Translations under genes and position numbers: made by a program | In this document: one piece after another, positions 1 to 5,774 of the stretch | Layout of the letters: each line of letters opens with the position of its first letter | Numbering within the stretch: position 1 is the first letter of the stretch | NCBI GenBank assembly: GCA_027489295.1 | Contig: JAIYAA010000360.1 | Span: 1-5,774, forward strand | From: Sphingomonadales bacterium | GTDB taxonomy: Bacteria; Pseudomonadota; Alphaproteobacteria; Sphingomonadales; Sphingomonadaceae | Length of the DNA stretch: 5,774 nt | Direction: 5' to 3' | Notes under the pieces: generated by a model | The model's input: only the letters and a program-made list of their open reading frames with translations | What the model was told of the DNA's origin: nothing | The model's database searches: none

Positions 1-185
1 ACGCCGAACTTGCCGAGCGCGGCAAGGTCTTCGTTGATGGAAAGCGCCGTAACCCCCCATGGATACGGGCGAATTACCGCAGCCCGAGCATTCAACGCCG
101 CATCAAAAGCCCGGTCTTGTTGTTGAAAATGCTGGGGTCGCAAGAACAGGCCTTCACGCCACGCGACTCGACCTTTGCCCGTCAC
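1..185 (-). CDS. tssK: Type VI secretion baseplate subunit TssK, N-terminal fragment (3' end beyond the left edge)
   Basis: TssK is a cytoplasmic T6SS baseplate protein that links the baseplate wedges to the TssJLM membrane complex. Read on the minus strand from GTG at 185-183, the frame stays open to the edge and gives 61 residues. It carries the TssK N-terminal hallmark: VAWREGLFLRPQHFQQQDR at residues 7-25, then RPYPWGV at 39-45 and LAALGKFGV near the edge. This matches the family pattern W-x-E-G-[LM]-F-L-R-P-Q-H-F-Q-Q-Q-D followed by RPYPWG and LxALGK. Start choice: GTG-185 puts the conserved Trp at residue 9, as in typical TssK, and has TAAGG five bases upstream. GTG-191 is an in-frame alternative adding two residues, and a TAG lies further upstream. 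The full protein is usually about 440-450 aa, so most of the gene is outside. It appears to be the first gene of a leftward transcript, with no tssJ before it. GC is about 59%, below the other genes here. The family call comes from motif recall, not a database search. Confidence 0.93.
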   Translation of the reverse strand, partial: MTGKGRVAWREGLFLRPQHFQQQDRAFDAALNARAAVIRPYPWGVTALSINEDLAALGKFG

Positions 186-190
186 CAGCA

Positions 191-195
191 CCTTA
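191..195 (-). promoter_or_regulatory. Ribosome binding site of tssK
   Basis: Minus-strand TAAGG lies five bases before GTG-185. This spacing supports the second of two close in-frame GTG codons. A G-rich run just upstream (minus strand, 196-200) could serve GTG-191 instead, so the start is favoured rather than certain. Confidence 0.5.
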
Positions 196-210
196 CCCCC
201 TGGATACCCC
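194..210. repeat. Short direct repeat TACCCC-N5-TACCCC
   Basis: Two copies of TACCCC (194-199 and 205-210) start 11 bp apart, about one helical turn. On the minus strand they read GGGGTA twice, directly upstream of and touching the tssK ribosome binding site. This could be an operator half-site pair, a duplicated Shine-Dalgarno-like tract, or chance. Confidence 0.4.
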
Positions 211-236
211 TTGATTCTCTATTAAGCACAACTTCC

Positions 237-265
237 TTTACTCCGAAAGGCGCGTTATCCTTCAA
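237..265 (-). promoter_or_regulatory. Weak candidate promoter for tssK
   Basis: On the minus strand, TTGAAG (265-260) is followed after exactly 17 bases by AGTAAA (242-237). This resembles a sigma70 -35/-10 pair (4/6 and 3/6 matches to consensus) and would leave a leader of about 45 bases before tssK. Matches this weak occur by chance in AT-richer DNA, so this is only a candidate. Confidence 0.2.
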
Positions 266-300
266 GCATTCGGGGGAAAGCCTCGCGAACAGGGTTTGCG

Positions 301-305
301 AAGGA
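301..305 (+). promoter_or_regulatory. Ribosome binding site deciding the GTG-311 start of the M23 gene
   Basis: AAGGA (GAAGGA with the preceding G) sits five bases before GTG-311. The longer in-frame start, TTG-296, would place this site inside the coding region and lacks a well-spaced site of its own. GTG-311 is therefore preferred. Confidence 0.65.
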
Positions 306-310
306 ACATC

Positions 311-1657
311 GTGCAGGACGAAACAGAATCGTTCGATCCAAAAACCTGGATGATTTCAGGTGGTTCGGATCGAAACATTATACCAAATTCATCACCGACA
401 CTCGCCGTCGCCGCGCCATCCAGGCGTTCCTTGCGACTATATTGGGGGGCGGCTGGTGCGGTGTTCCTGGTCGTCGCGGGGGCGACGACGGCCTGGTTGT
501 CGCGCCCGGCTAGGGTACCGGCCCCAGCGCCCGGGTCCACCGCCGCCGCAGCGCCCGCCGCCGCTTCCTCGTCGCGCCGGTCGCTGGTGCTTCCCGACAT
601 CAAGGGGCTGCAAGCGGCCCTGCGCGCGGCCGATATCGCAGCGGACGAAGCGGTCGAAGCGGCGAAGCTGGCGACGACCGCGATCGGCGCGACCAAGGAG
701 CAGCTCCACGCGGTGCTGACGGTCACCAGCCAGCCCGGCAAGCAGGCGAGCCTCGAACGGCTGGACCTCTCGCTGGCCGACGGCGCCGGCGCGGTGGTTG
801 CGCGAGGCCCGGACGGCGCCTTCGTGGCACGCAAGGTGGCGCCGTCGCTGACCAGCACCATCCGCGTCGTGCGCGGCGAGATGGATGCGAACAGCTTCTA
901 TTCCTCGGCCGTTGCCGCCGGCGTCACGGACTCGCTGGTGTCGGACATCGCCCGGGCCCTCGCGTTCGACTTCAACTTCCAGTTCGAAATCAAACCCGGC
1001 GACGTCTTCGAAATCGCGTGGGAGCAGCAGGTCAATGCGCAGGGCCGCGAGGCGGGGACGCCGAAGCTGCTCTTTGTCTCGCTGACCACGCCGGCAAAGT
1101 CCCGGTCGCTCTACTGGTTCCGGCCGCAAGGCAGCGAGGGGGGCTGGTACGACGGCAACGGCGTCAGCACCGTGCGGACCCTGATGCGGACGCCGGTGGA
1201 CGGTGCCCGCGTCACGTCCAACTTCGGCTCGCGCGTGCACCCGGTGCTCGGGTTTGTGAAGATGCACAAGGGCACCGATTTCGGCGCCCCGGTGGGCACG
1301 CCGATCTTCGCGGCGGGCGACGGCACGGTCGAATGGGCGGCGATGAAGGGGCCCAACGGAAACCTCACCATCCTGCGCCACGACAATGGCTGGGAGACCT
1401 ATTATCTCCACCAGAACGCGTTCATGCCCGGGATCGCCGCGGGCGCGCGCGTCCGCCAGGGGCAGCAGATCGGCTTTGTCGGCACCACCGGGCGATCGAC
1501 CGGTCCACACCTCCATTACGAGGTGCATGTCGGCGGCGAACCGGTCGATCCGATGTCGATCAAGACCGATGCCGCCAAGGCGCTGGAGGGCGCGGAACGC
1601 ACCCGCTTCCTCGCGGAGCGCGACCGGATCGATGTCGGTCGCGCCCGCGGGGGCTGA
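311..1657 (+). CDS. Membrane-anchored M23 family (MepM-like) peptidoglycan endopeptidase
   Basis: Predicted zinc metallopeptidase that cuts peptide cross-links of peptidoglycan on the periplasmic side. Length is 448 aa from GTG-311 (453 from TTG-296; ATG-350 is another option). Layout, numbered from GTG-311: a cytoplasmic tail of about 42 residues; one membrane segment near 43-63 (signal anchor, no cleavable signal seen); an Ala/Pro-rich linker near 66-90; a middle region including VVRGEMDANSFYSSA (about 186-200) and FEIKPGDVFEI (225-235), which resembles the second N-terminal domain of MepM/Csd3-type enzymes; and the M23 domain at about 296-415. All key residues are present: zinc ligands H319 and D323 in MHKGTDF, H367 in YYLHQN, and the HxH pair H400/H402 in GPHLHYE. 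It should be catalytically competent. It is divergent from tssK and converges on the cytochrome gene with a 2-bp gap. Oddity: the first 100 bases are about 47% GC and the next 100 about 72%. Envelope maintenance is the default role; a T6SS accessory role is possible but unproven. Confidence 0.92.
   Translation: MQDETESFDPKTWMISGGSDRNIIPNSSPTLAVAAPSRRSLRLYWGAAGAVFLVVAGATTAWLSRPARVPAPAPGSTAAAAPAAASSSRRSLVLPDIKGLQAALRAADIAADEAVEAAKLATTAIGATKEQLHAVLTVTSQPGKQASLERLDLSLADGAGAVVARGPDGAFVARKVAPSLTSTIRVVRGEMDANSFYSSAVAAGVTDSLVSDIARALAFDFNFQFEIKPGDVFEIAWEQQVNAQGREAGTPKLLFVSLTTPAKSRSLYWFRPQGSEGGWYDGNGVSTVRTLMRTPVDGARVTSNFGSRVHPVLGFVKMHKGTDFGAPVGTPIFAAGDGTVEWAAMKGPNGNLTILRHDNGWETYYLHQNAFMPGIAAGARVRQGQQIGFVGTTGRSTGPHLHYEVHVGGEPVDPMSIKTDAAKALEGAERTRFLAERDRIDVGRARGG
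1618..1644. repeat. Perfect 9-bp inverted repeat (GC-rich hairpin) at the convergent gene junction
   Basis: GCGCGACCG (1618-1626) and CGGTCGCGC (1636-1644) are exact reverse complements around a 9-base loop. They lie in the last codons of the M23 gene, 10 bases before its stop. As RNA this forms a stable stem. No U-run follows directly on either strand, so it is not a textbook intrinsic terminator. It could still act as a bidirectional transcript end or mRNA-stabilising hairpin, since there is no intergenic room for one. Confidence 0.4.
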
Positions 1658-1659
1658 CG

Positions 1660-2928
1660 TTATTTCGCGTCGGCGGCGAAGCGGAAGGTGACGGCGACGC
1701 CATCGGGGATGGTGCTCGCATCGCTCCATTGGCCCTTGCCGACGCCGAAGGACAGGCGCTTCACCGTCGCGGTGCCGCTGGCCTGGGCGTGGTTGCCGTC
1801 GATCTTCAGCGTGAAGCTGACCGGCACCGGGCGGCTGGCGCCTGCCAGATCGAGCGTGCCGTCGGCGACATAGCCGGCGCCCTGCTTGCGGATCTTCGAC
1901 GCCGTGAAATGCGCCTTGGGATGGGCGGCGACGCCGAAGAAATCATCGCCCTTCAACGTGTCGTCGCGCTCGCCGTCGCCGCTGCTGACCGAGGCGAGAT
2001 CGATGTCGACCGCGATCTTCGAATGGGCGAGATCGTCGGGGCTGAACTGGATGTCGGCGGTCCAGCGGGCGAAGCGGCCGTTGATCGCCTCGCCGCTATA
2101 GACGGTGCGGAAGCCGAGCGTGCCGCCGGGCGCCACCTTCCAGCTGCGCACGGGCACCGCCGCGCTGGTCGGCGAAGCGGAGGGCGATGGGCTCGGCGAC
2201 GGGCTGGCCGAGGCCTCCGGCGCGGGCGCTTCGGGCGCGAGCGGGACATCGGGCGTGGAAACCGGGCTGGGCAGCGGCTGCGACGGCAGCGGCGTCTCGG
2301 CATGGCCGCGATAGCGCCACGAGCCGGTGAGGAAGGCCGCGACGCAGGCGGCAAGCGCGACCACCACCGCGATCGACAGCGCCGGGCGACGGCCGACCAC
2401 CGCCGGCATCATCCGGGCGATCACGTCGTCGCGCAGCAGATGGTGCCGCAGCGCACCGGCGACATGGAGCCCGAACAGCCCCGCCAGCAGCCAGCCGATC
2501 AGGCCGTGGATCGTCTCCGCCGGCACGTTCAGCGCCGCGCTCACCGGCAGATGCGGCAGCGGGACCAGCCCGAACAGCAGCGTCGGCAGCTTCACCCGCG
2601 CGGTGGAAACGATGATCCAGCCGGTGATCGGCCCAAGGATCATCACGCCGTAGAGCAGCACATGGACGGCGCTGGCGAGGAACCGCGTCGCCGCCGGCCC
2701 GTCGACCGGCGCGGGGCGCGGTACCGCCAGCCGCACCAGCAGCCGGGCGAGCGAGAGCACCAGAATCAGGATGCCGACCGACTTGTGGAACTGGAACGCG
2801 ATGAAGCGGGTGGAATTGGGCAGGTCTTCCAGCGCCCAGCCGAGGCCGAGCTGGAAGAGCAGCAGCAGGGCCAGCGCCCAATGCAGCAGGATCGCGATCC
2901 CGCTATAACGTTCCGTCACCTTCGCCAC
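1660..2928 (-). CDS. Cytochrome b561 - YceI domain fusion protein
   Basis: Predicted inner-membrane dihaem b-type cytochrome fused to a periplasmic YceI domain, 422 aa. Start is GTG with GAGG six bases upstream. Residues 1-180 are a b561 (CybB-type) module with four membrane segments near 11-31, 46-66, 84-108 and 138-160. Histidines H16, H48, H141 and H155 fit the four haem ligands of CybB (13, 47, 137 and 151 in E. coli), including the exact 14-residue spacing of the last pair. An Arg/His-rich loop (161-181) and a fifth membrane segment (184-201) follow, then a Pro/Ser/Ala linker (about 209-257). Residues 258-422 are a YceI domain: FSPDDLAHSKIAVDID, a DDTLKGDDFFGVAAHPKAHF block and DGTLDLAGASRPVPV. 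YceI domains are lipocalin-like barrels that bind polyprenyl-type lipids. In E. coli, yceI and the b561-like yceJ are adjacent genes, which supports a functional pairing. The likely role is quinone- or isoprenoid-linked electron transfer at the membrane, but the substrate is unknown. The gene is 131 bp downstream of the type I secretion pair and probably has its own promoter. Confidence 0.93.
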   Translation of the reverse strand: MAKVTERYSGIAILLHWALALLLLFQLGLGWALEDLPNSTRFIAFQFHKSVGILILVLSLARLLVRLAVPRPAPVDGPAATRFLASAVHVLLYGVMILGPITGWIIVSTARVKLPTLLFGLVPLPHLPVSAALNVPAETIHGLIGWLLAGLFGLHVAGALRHHLLRDDVIARMMPAVVGRRPALSIAVVVALAACVAAFLTGSWRYRGHAETPLPSQPLPSPVSTPDVPLAPEAPAPEASASPSPSPSPSASPTSAAVPVRSWKVAPGGTLGFRTVYSGEAINGRFARWTADIQFSPDDLAHSKIAVDIDLASVSSGDGERDDTLKGDDFFGVAAHPKAHFTASKIRKQGAGYVADGTLDLAGASRPVPVSFTLKIDGNHAQASGTATVKRLSFGVGKGQWSDASTIPDGVAVTFRFAADAK

Positions 2929-3059
2929 GTCGTACCTCGCTCTTCACGCGTGCCCGATCCGCACACCGAATCGCCGCCGCAACGAGCAACGTGCGTTCAC
3001 CGCCCCGCCTTGCGCAATAGCACTTCCCGGAAACCCAGCGTTCCGCGCGCCGGTCGCAA
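2929..3059. other. Intergenic region between the HlyD-family gene and the b561-YceI gene
   Basis: This 131-bp gap lies between two minus-strand genes. It should hold the end of the secretion transcript and the promoter of the cytochrome gene. Visible structure is limited: a TTGCGCAA palindrome (3010-3017) and a 5-bp stem CGGAA-N8-TTCCG near 3029-3046. Neither is followed by a T-run, so I do not call a terminator, and no convincing -35/-10 pair is seen. Confidence 0.6.
2935..2938 (-). promoter_or_regulatory. Ribosome binding site of the b561-YceI gene
   Basis: Minus-strand GAGG lies six bases before GTG-2928. It supports this non-ATG start, which also places the conserved N-terminal membrane segment and H16 at the usual distance from the N-terminus of b561 proteins. 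Confidence 0.5.
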
Positions 3060-4418
3060 TCAATGCTCGCGGAACGAATGCCAGAAGGCGCCGACCAGTG
3101 GCTCCAGCGCATAATCGAGCGCGGTGCGCCGGCGCAGCGGCACCAGCACCTGCGCCGGCATGCCGGCACGCAGCTCGAAGCCCTGACCGCGCACCTTGCG
3201 GAGAAGGTCGATCTGCTCGGGCGGCACCGTCACCTCGCCGGTGAAATAGCTGGCGCCGGTCTTCTCGTCGGCCAGCGCATCGGCGGAAAGCCGGGTGAGG
3301 GTGCCCTTCAGATTGGGCAGCTCGCGCTCATGCAGGCTGGGAAACTTCACCAGCGTCGCCTGGCCGACGTGCAGATCGTCGGCATCGTCGAGCGCGACGC
3401 GGATCTGGATCCGCAGAGCCGCGCGCTCGGGCACGACGTCCATCAGCTTCTGGCCCGGCGCGATGACCCCGCCGGGGGTGAACACGCTCAGACCGATCAC
3501 CGCACCCGTTGCCGGCGCGCGGATCTCGGTGCGGGCGAGCTGGTCGCGCGCCGCGACCCACTTGGGCAGCACCTCGGCCAGCCGCGTGTCGACCTCGCGC
3601 AGGTCGGCGGCGGTGCGTTCGTGGAAGGTGCGGTCGGCCTCCAGCGCGGTCAATTCGCTTTCGCGGGCGGCCTCGCGGGTCTGGGCGACGCTGGCCGAAT
3701 ATTGGCCACGCTGGCCGACCAGCTCGGCCTTCACCCGCTCCAGCTCGCGCACGCGGGTCCGCGAGACGAAACCGCGATCGGCGAGCGGGCGCAGCGCGTT
3801 CAGTTGCTCGTCGACCAGCCGCAGCTGCTCCTCGGCGGAGACCACCTGCGTGCCATAGCCGCGGCCCTGCGCCGCCGACTGCGCCACGCGCTGCCCCAGC
3901 GCCCCGCGCTGCGCGGTAAGGGTCGCACGGCGGGCATCGAGCTCGCTCTGCTGCAGGCGCAACGCCAGCGCGGCGGCGTCGCGGTCCGCGCCGGCAAGCG
4001 ACGCGAACTCCGCCGGCGCGGGGACCCGCGCCTGCCCCAGCTGCTCGGCCTGGAGCCGCGCGCGCTGGGCGAGCAGCCGGATCGCCTGGGCGGACAGCGC
4101 CCGCTCCTGCGCCAGCACGTCGGCGGCGGCGAGGCGGAGGAGGAGTTGCCCCCGCGCTACCCGCTGCCCTTCGCGGACATGGATTTCGCCGACCACCCCG
4201 CCCTCGCGGTGCTGCACGCTCTGCCGCTGGCCCGAGACCTCGAGTACGCCGGAAGCGGTTGCCGCCGCGTCCAGCCGGAAGACGGCCGCCCAGCCGAGGA
4301 ACAGCACGAAGAACAGGCCGGCGATCAGCAGGCCCAGCCAGATGTCGCGCCGGGGATCGCCCAGCTGCTCGACCAACGGCTGTGGCCGCCGATTCGTCAC
4401 GATAATCGCGCCGCTCAT
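3060..4418 (-). CDS. HlyD/PrtE-family type I secretion membrane fusion (periplasmic adaptor) protein
   Basis: Predicted adaptor that bridges an inner-membrane ABC exporter and an outer-membrane TolC-like channel, giving a one-step export route. 452 aa, the normal size for the family. Layout: a short cytoplasmic N-terminus; one membrane segment near 26-47; the first half of the lipoyl-like domain near 72-96 (GGVVGEIHVREGQRVARGQLL); a long Ala/Gln/Glu/Arg-rich helical hairpin, probably coiled coil, at about 97-295; the second lipoyl half near 296-330 (IRAPATGAVIGLSVFTPGGV, then PGQKLMDVVP); and a beta-barrel part to about 430 (ending near RAGMPAQVLVPLRRRT). The start codon overlaps the stop of the ABC gene as ATGA, and a strong AGGGAGGG site precedes it, so translation is likely coupled and the pair forms one operon. 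The partner channel is not in the window. The substrate is unknown, so no specific gene name is given. Confidence 0.94.
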   Translation of the reverse strand: MSGAIIVTNRRPQPLVEQLGDPRRDIWLGLLIAGLFFVLFLGWAAVFRLDAAATASGVLEVSGQRQSVQHREGGVVGEIHVREGQRVARGQLLLRLAAADVLAQERALSAQAIRLLAQRARLQAEQLGQARVPAPAEFASLAGADRDAAALALRLQQSELDARRATLTAQRGALGQRVAQSAAQGRGYGTQVVSAEEQLRLVDEQLNALRPLADRGFVSRTRVRELERVKAELVGQRGQYSASVAQTREAARESELTALEADRTFHERTAADLREVDTRLAEVLPKWVAARDQLARTEIRAPATGAVIGLSVFTPGGVIAPGQKLMDVVPERAALRIQIRVALDDADDLHVGQATLVKFPSLHERELPNLKGTLTRLSADALADEKTGASYFTGEVTVPPEQIDLLRKVRGQGFELRAGMPAQVLVPLRRRTALDYALEPLVGAFWHSFREH

Positions 4419-5774
4419 GCCGCCGACCCTCCCTGTGCCGCGGGCACCATCCGCCGGACGTTCGGCGGGGCGATCTTCGCCAGCACCTCGTCGCGCGGAC
4501 CGTAGAGCTCTACCCGGCCGTCGCGTAGCACCAGCATCTTGTCGACCACCGGCAGCACGCCGAGCTTGTGCGAGACGACCAGGATCGTCTTCCCCGCCGC
4601 CTTGAGTCGGGTGATCGCCGCGTTGAGCGCGGCATCCCCTTCGGAATCGAGGTGCGCATTGGGCTCGTCGAGCACGTAGAGCGCGGGATCGCCATAGACG
4701 GCGCGGGCCAGCGCGATGCGCTGCGCCTGGCCGGCGGAGACGCCCCGCCCGCCCAGGCCCAGCCGATGGTCGAAGCCGCCGGGCAGCCGCAGGATCAGGT
4801 CGCGCGCGCCAACCAGGTCGGCCGCGGCGACGGCAGCGGTATCGACCGCCTCTGCTTCCGCGCCAAGCTCGCCTTCGAACCGCGCGATGTTTTCCTTGAT
4901 GCTGCCTTCGAACAGCACCGAATCCTGCGGCAGATAGCCGATATGCCGGGCCAGCCGCTCGGGGTCCCAATCGCCGATCTCCGCAGCATCGAAGCGCACC
5001 ATCCCCCGATCCGCCGGCAGCGCGCCGACGATCGCACGCATCAGTGTCGACTTGCCCGAGCCCGAGGGGCCGACGATCGCGACCACCTCGCCCGGTGCCA
5101 CCGCGAAGGACACGCCGTTCAGCACCATCCCGTCGCGCGCGGCGTTGAGGATGGTCACGCCTTCCACCAGCAGGCCGCCCTGCGGCGCCGGCAGGCGGGT
5201 CGGCTCCGGCCGGGCGATCGCGGTAGCGAGCAACTGGTCGAGATCGCGATAGCCGTGGCGGGCATGCGCGAGCGTCTTCCAGCTGCCGATCAACAGCTCG
5301 ATCGGCGCCAGCGCGCGGGCGATCAGGAAGGACGCGGCGAAGATCGCCCCGCCGGAAATCAGATTGTCCACCGCCAGCCACGCGCCCAGCCCCAGCGCCA
5401 GCGATTGCAGCGCCAGCCGCACGAACTTGGTCGCGGTGAAATAGCCGCCGGCGTGGAAGCCGCTTTCGGTCTGCAACGCGAGCATCGTCTCGCGCTTCCT
5501 CAGCTGCCGGGCGACCAGCGCGCGCCGCATGCCGAGCGCGCGGACGCTGTCTGCCGATCCCAGCATCGCATCCTGCGCGGTGTAGGTCTGCGCGGCGACC
5601 TCCTGCGCGCGGTCGAGTCCGGCCCGCGTGGCCCGCTCGTTGCGCCAGGCGATGCCGGCGAGGATCAGCCCGCCCGCCAGCGCCATCGCGCCGATCAACG
5701 GGTGGACAAGGAAACACACGCCGACATAGATCGGCGTCCAGGGTGCGTCGAACAGCGCCAGCATCGCCGGGCCG
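4415..5774 (-). CDS. PrtD-type type I secretion permease/ATPase, N-terminus beyond the right edge
   Basis: Predicted inner-membrane ABC exporter that drives type I secretion with the HlyD-type adaptor. The frame stays open to the edge (Gly-Pro-Ala precede Met-5764), and full PrtD proteins are about 550-590 aa, so roughly 100-140 residues are missing and Met-5764 is internal. Numbered from that Met: ALFDAPWTPIYVGVCFLVHP (3-22) is characteristic of the PrtD membrane domain; further membrane segments are near 12-38 and 112-160. The ATPase has Walker A GPSGSGKST (232-240), Q-loop Q280 in YLPQD, signature VSAGQAQRI (342-350), Walker B LYVLDEP with catalytic E367, D-loop AHLD (370-373) and switch H399 in VVSHK. 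All are intact. The signature is VSAGQ rather than LSGGQ, a mild deviation. No N-terminal peptidase domain can be judged because that part is absent. The stop overlaps the adaptor's start by 4 bp. PrtD-type systems export RTX proteases, lipases or S-layer proteins, but the cargo here is unknown. Confidence 0.93.
   Translation of the reverse strand, partial: GPAMLALFDAPWTPIYVGVCFLVHPLIGAMALAGGLILAGIAWRNERATRAGLDRAQEVAAQTYTAQDAMLGSADSVRALGMRRALVARQLRKRETMLALQTESGFHAGGYFTATKFVRLALQSLALGLGAWLAVDNLISGGAIFAASFLIARALAPIELLIGSWKTLAHARHGYRDLDQLLATAIARPEPTRLPAPQGGLLVEGVTILNAARDGMVLNGVSFAVAPGEVVAIVGPSGSGKSTLMRAIVGALPADRGMVRFDAAEIGDWDPERLARHIGYLPQDSVLFEGSIKENIARFEGELGAEAEAVDTAAVAAADLVGARDLILRLPGGFDHRLGLGGRGVSAGQAQRIALARAVYGDPALYVLDEPNAHLDSEGDAALNAAITRLKAAGKTILVVSHKLGVLPVVDKMLVLRDGRVELYGPRDEVLAKIAPPNVRRMVPAAQGGSAA
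4427..4434 (-). promoter_or_regulatory. Ribosome binding site of the HlyD-family gene, inside the end of the ABC gene
   Basis: Minus-strand AGGGAGGG lies eight bases before ATG-4418, within the last codons of the upstream ABC gene. Together with the 4-bp ATGA overlap it fixes the start of the adaptor and points to coupled translation. Confidence 0.7.

Larger units (their letters stand above)
186..310. other. Divergent intergenic region between tssK and the M23 peptidase gene
   Basis: These 125 bp separate the two outward-facing start codons and must hold the 5' regions of both genes. GC is about 51% by count, well below the roughly 70% of the genes to the right, as expected for promoter DNA. 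Visible content: both Shine-Dalgarno sites, a TACCCC direct repeat, and one weak sigma70-like arrangement on the minus strand. I found no convincing plus-strand promoter, no sigma54 -24/-12 element and no clear GGAAC/CGTT general-stress-sigma promoter. Confidence 0.7.

Noticed and set aside
3..353. Plus-strand open frame running from the left edge, with a possible Met at 117, into the M23 gene start
   Set aside because: It lies opposite the tssK start, whose minus-strand product has a clear family signature. Its own product shows no recognisable motif and it ends inside the M23 coding region.
437..1729. 430-codon minus-strand open frame across the M23 gene
   Set aside because: Arg/Gly/His-rich product typical of antisense frames in high-GC DNA. 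The plus strand encodes an intact M23 protease with all its zinc ligands.
2158..2304. Repetitive Ser/Pro/Ala-coding tract as a DNA repeat element
   Set aside because: It encodes the flexible linker between the b561 and YceI domains. The repetition is at the amino-acid level and has no sign of a mobile or regulatory repeat.
3010..3046. TTGCGCAA palindrome and CGGAA/TTCCG stem as a terminator for the secretion genes
   Set aside because: The stems are short and no T-run follows on the minus strand, so a terminator call is not supported.
1018..3114. 698-codon plus-strand open frame spanning the M23 gene end, the b561-YceI gene and the gap beyond
   Set aside because: No recognisable domain, low-complexity Arg/Ala/Gly product, and it is antisense to a well-supported membrane cytochrome. 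High-GC shadow.
3063..4505. 480-codon plus-strand open frame opposite the HlyD-family gene
   Set aside because: It mirrors the codon pattern of the coding strand, and its product is a Gln/Arg/Leu-rich string with no family features.
4419..5717. Out-of-frame extension upstream of the HlyD-family gene that would make an 885-aa fusion
   Set aside because: The part upstream of ATG-4418 is an Arg/Ala/Gly-rich shadow of the ABC gene. The ATGA overlap and strong Shine-Dalgarno site fix the true start at 4418.

Overview
The window is high-GC bacterial DNA (about 70% in the stretches I counted). Its dense coding and gene families suggest an alphaproteobacterium, probably a sphingomonad (order-level inference; no rRNA or other marker gene is present). 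It holds five protein-coding genes, two of them cut by the window edges.

Left edge (1-310): bases 1-185 on the minus strand encode the first 61 residues of TssK, the type VI secretion (T6SS) baseplate subunit. This fragment is easy to miss because it starts with GTG and runs off the window. A 125-bp, AT-richer divergent intergenic region separates it from a plus-strand gene.

Middle (311-2928): a membrane-anchored, MepM-like M23 peptidoglycan endopeptidase (plus) converges on a minus-strand gene encoding a cytochrome b561 / YceI fusion protein. The two stop codons are only 2 bp apart. A perfect 9-bp inverted repeat lies in the last codons of the peptidase gene.

Right part (2929-5774): a 131-bp gap is followed, on the minus strand, by a type I secretion pair: a PrtD-type ABC permease/ATPase (its N-terminus is beyond the right edge) and, overlapping it by 4 bp (ATGA), an HlyD/PrtE-type membrane fusion protein. 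The outer-membrane channel and the substrate are not in the window.

The common theme is the cell envelope: two secretion systems, a wall hydrolase and an inner-membrane cytochrome carrying a periplasmic lipocalin-like domain. Only the type I pair shows operon structure. The nearness of the M23 gene to tssK is suggestive but does not prove a shared function. I see no tRNA, rRNA, CRISPR array, insertion sequence or integrase.
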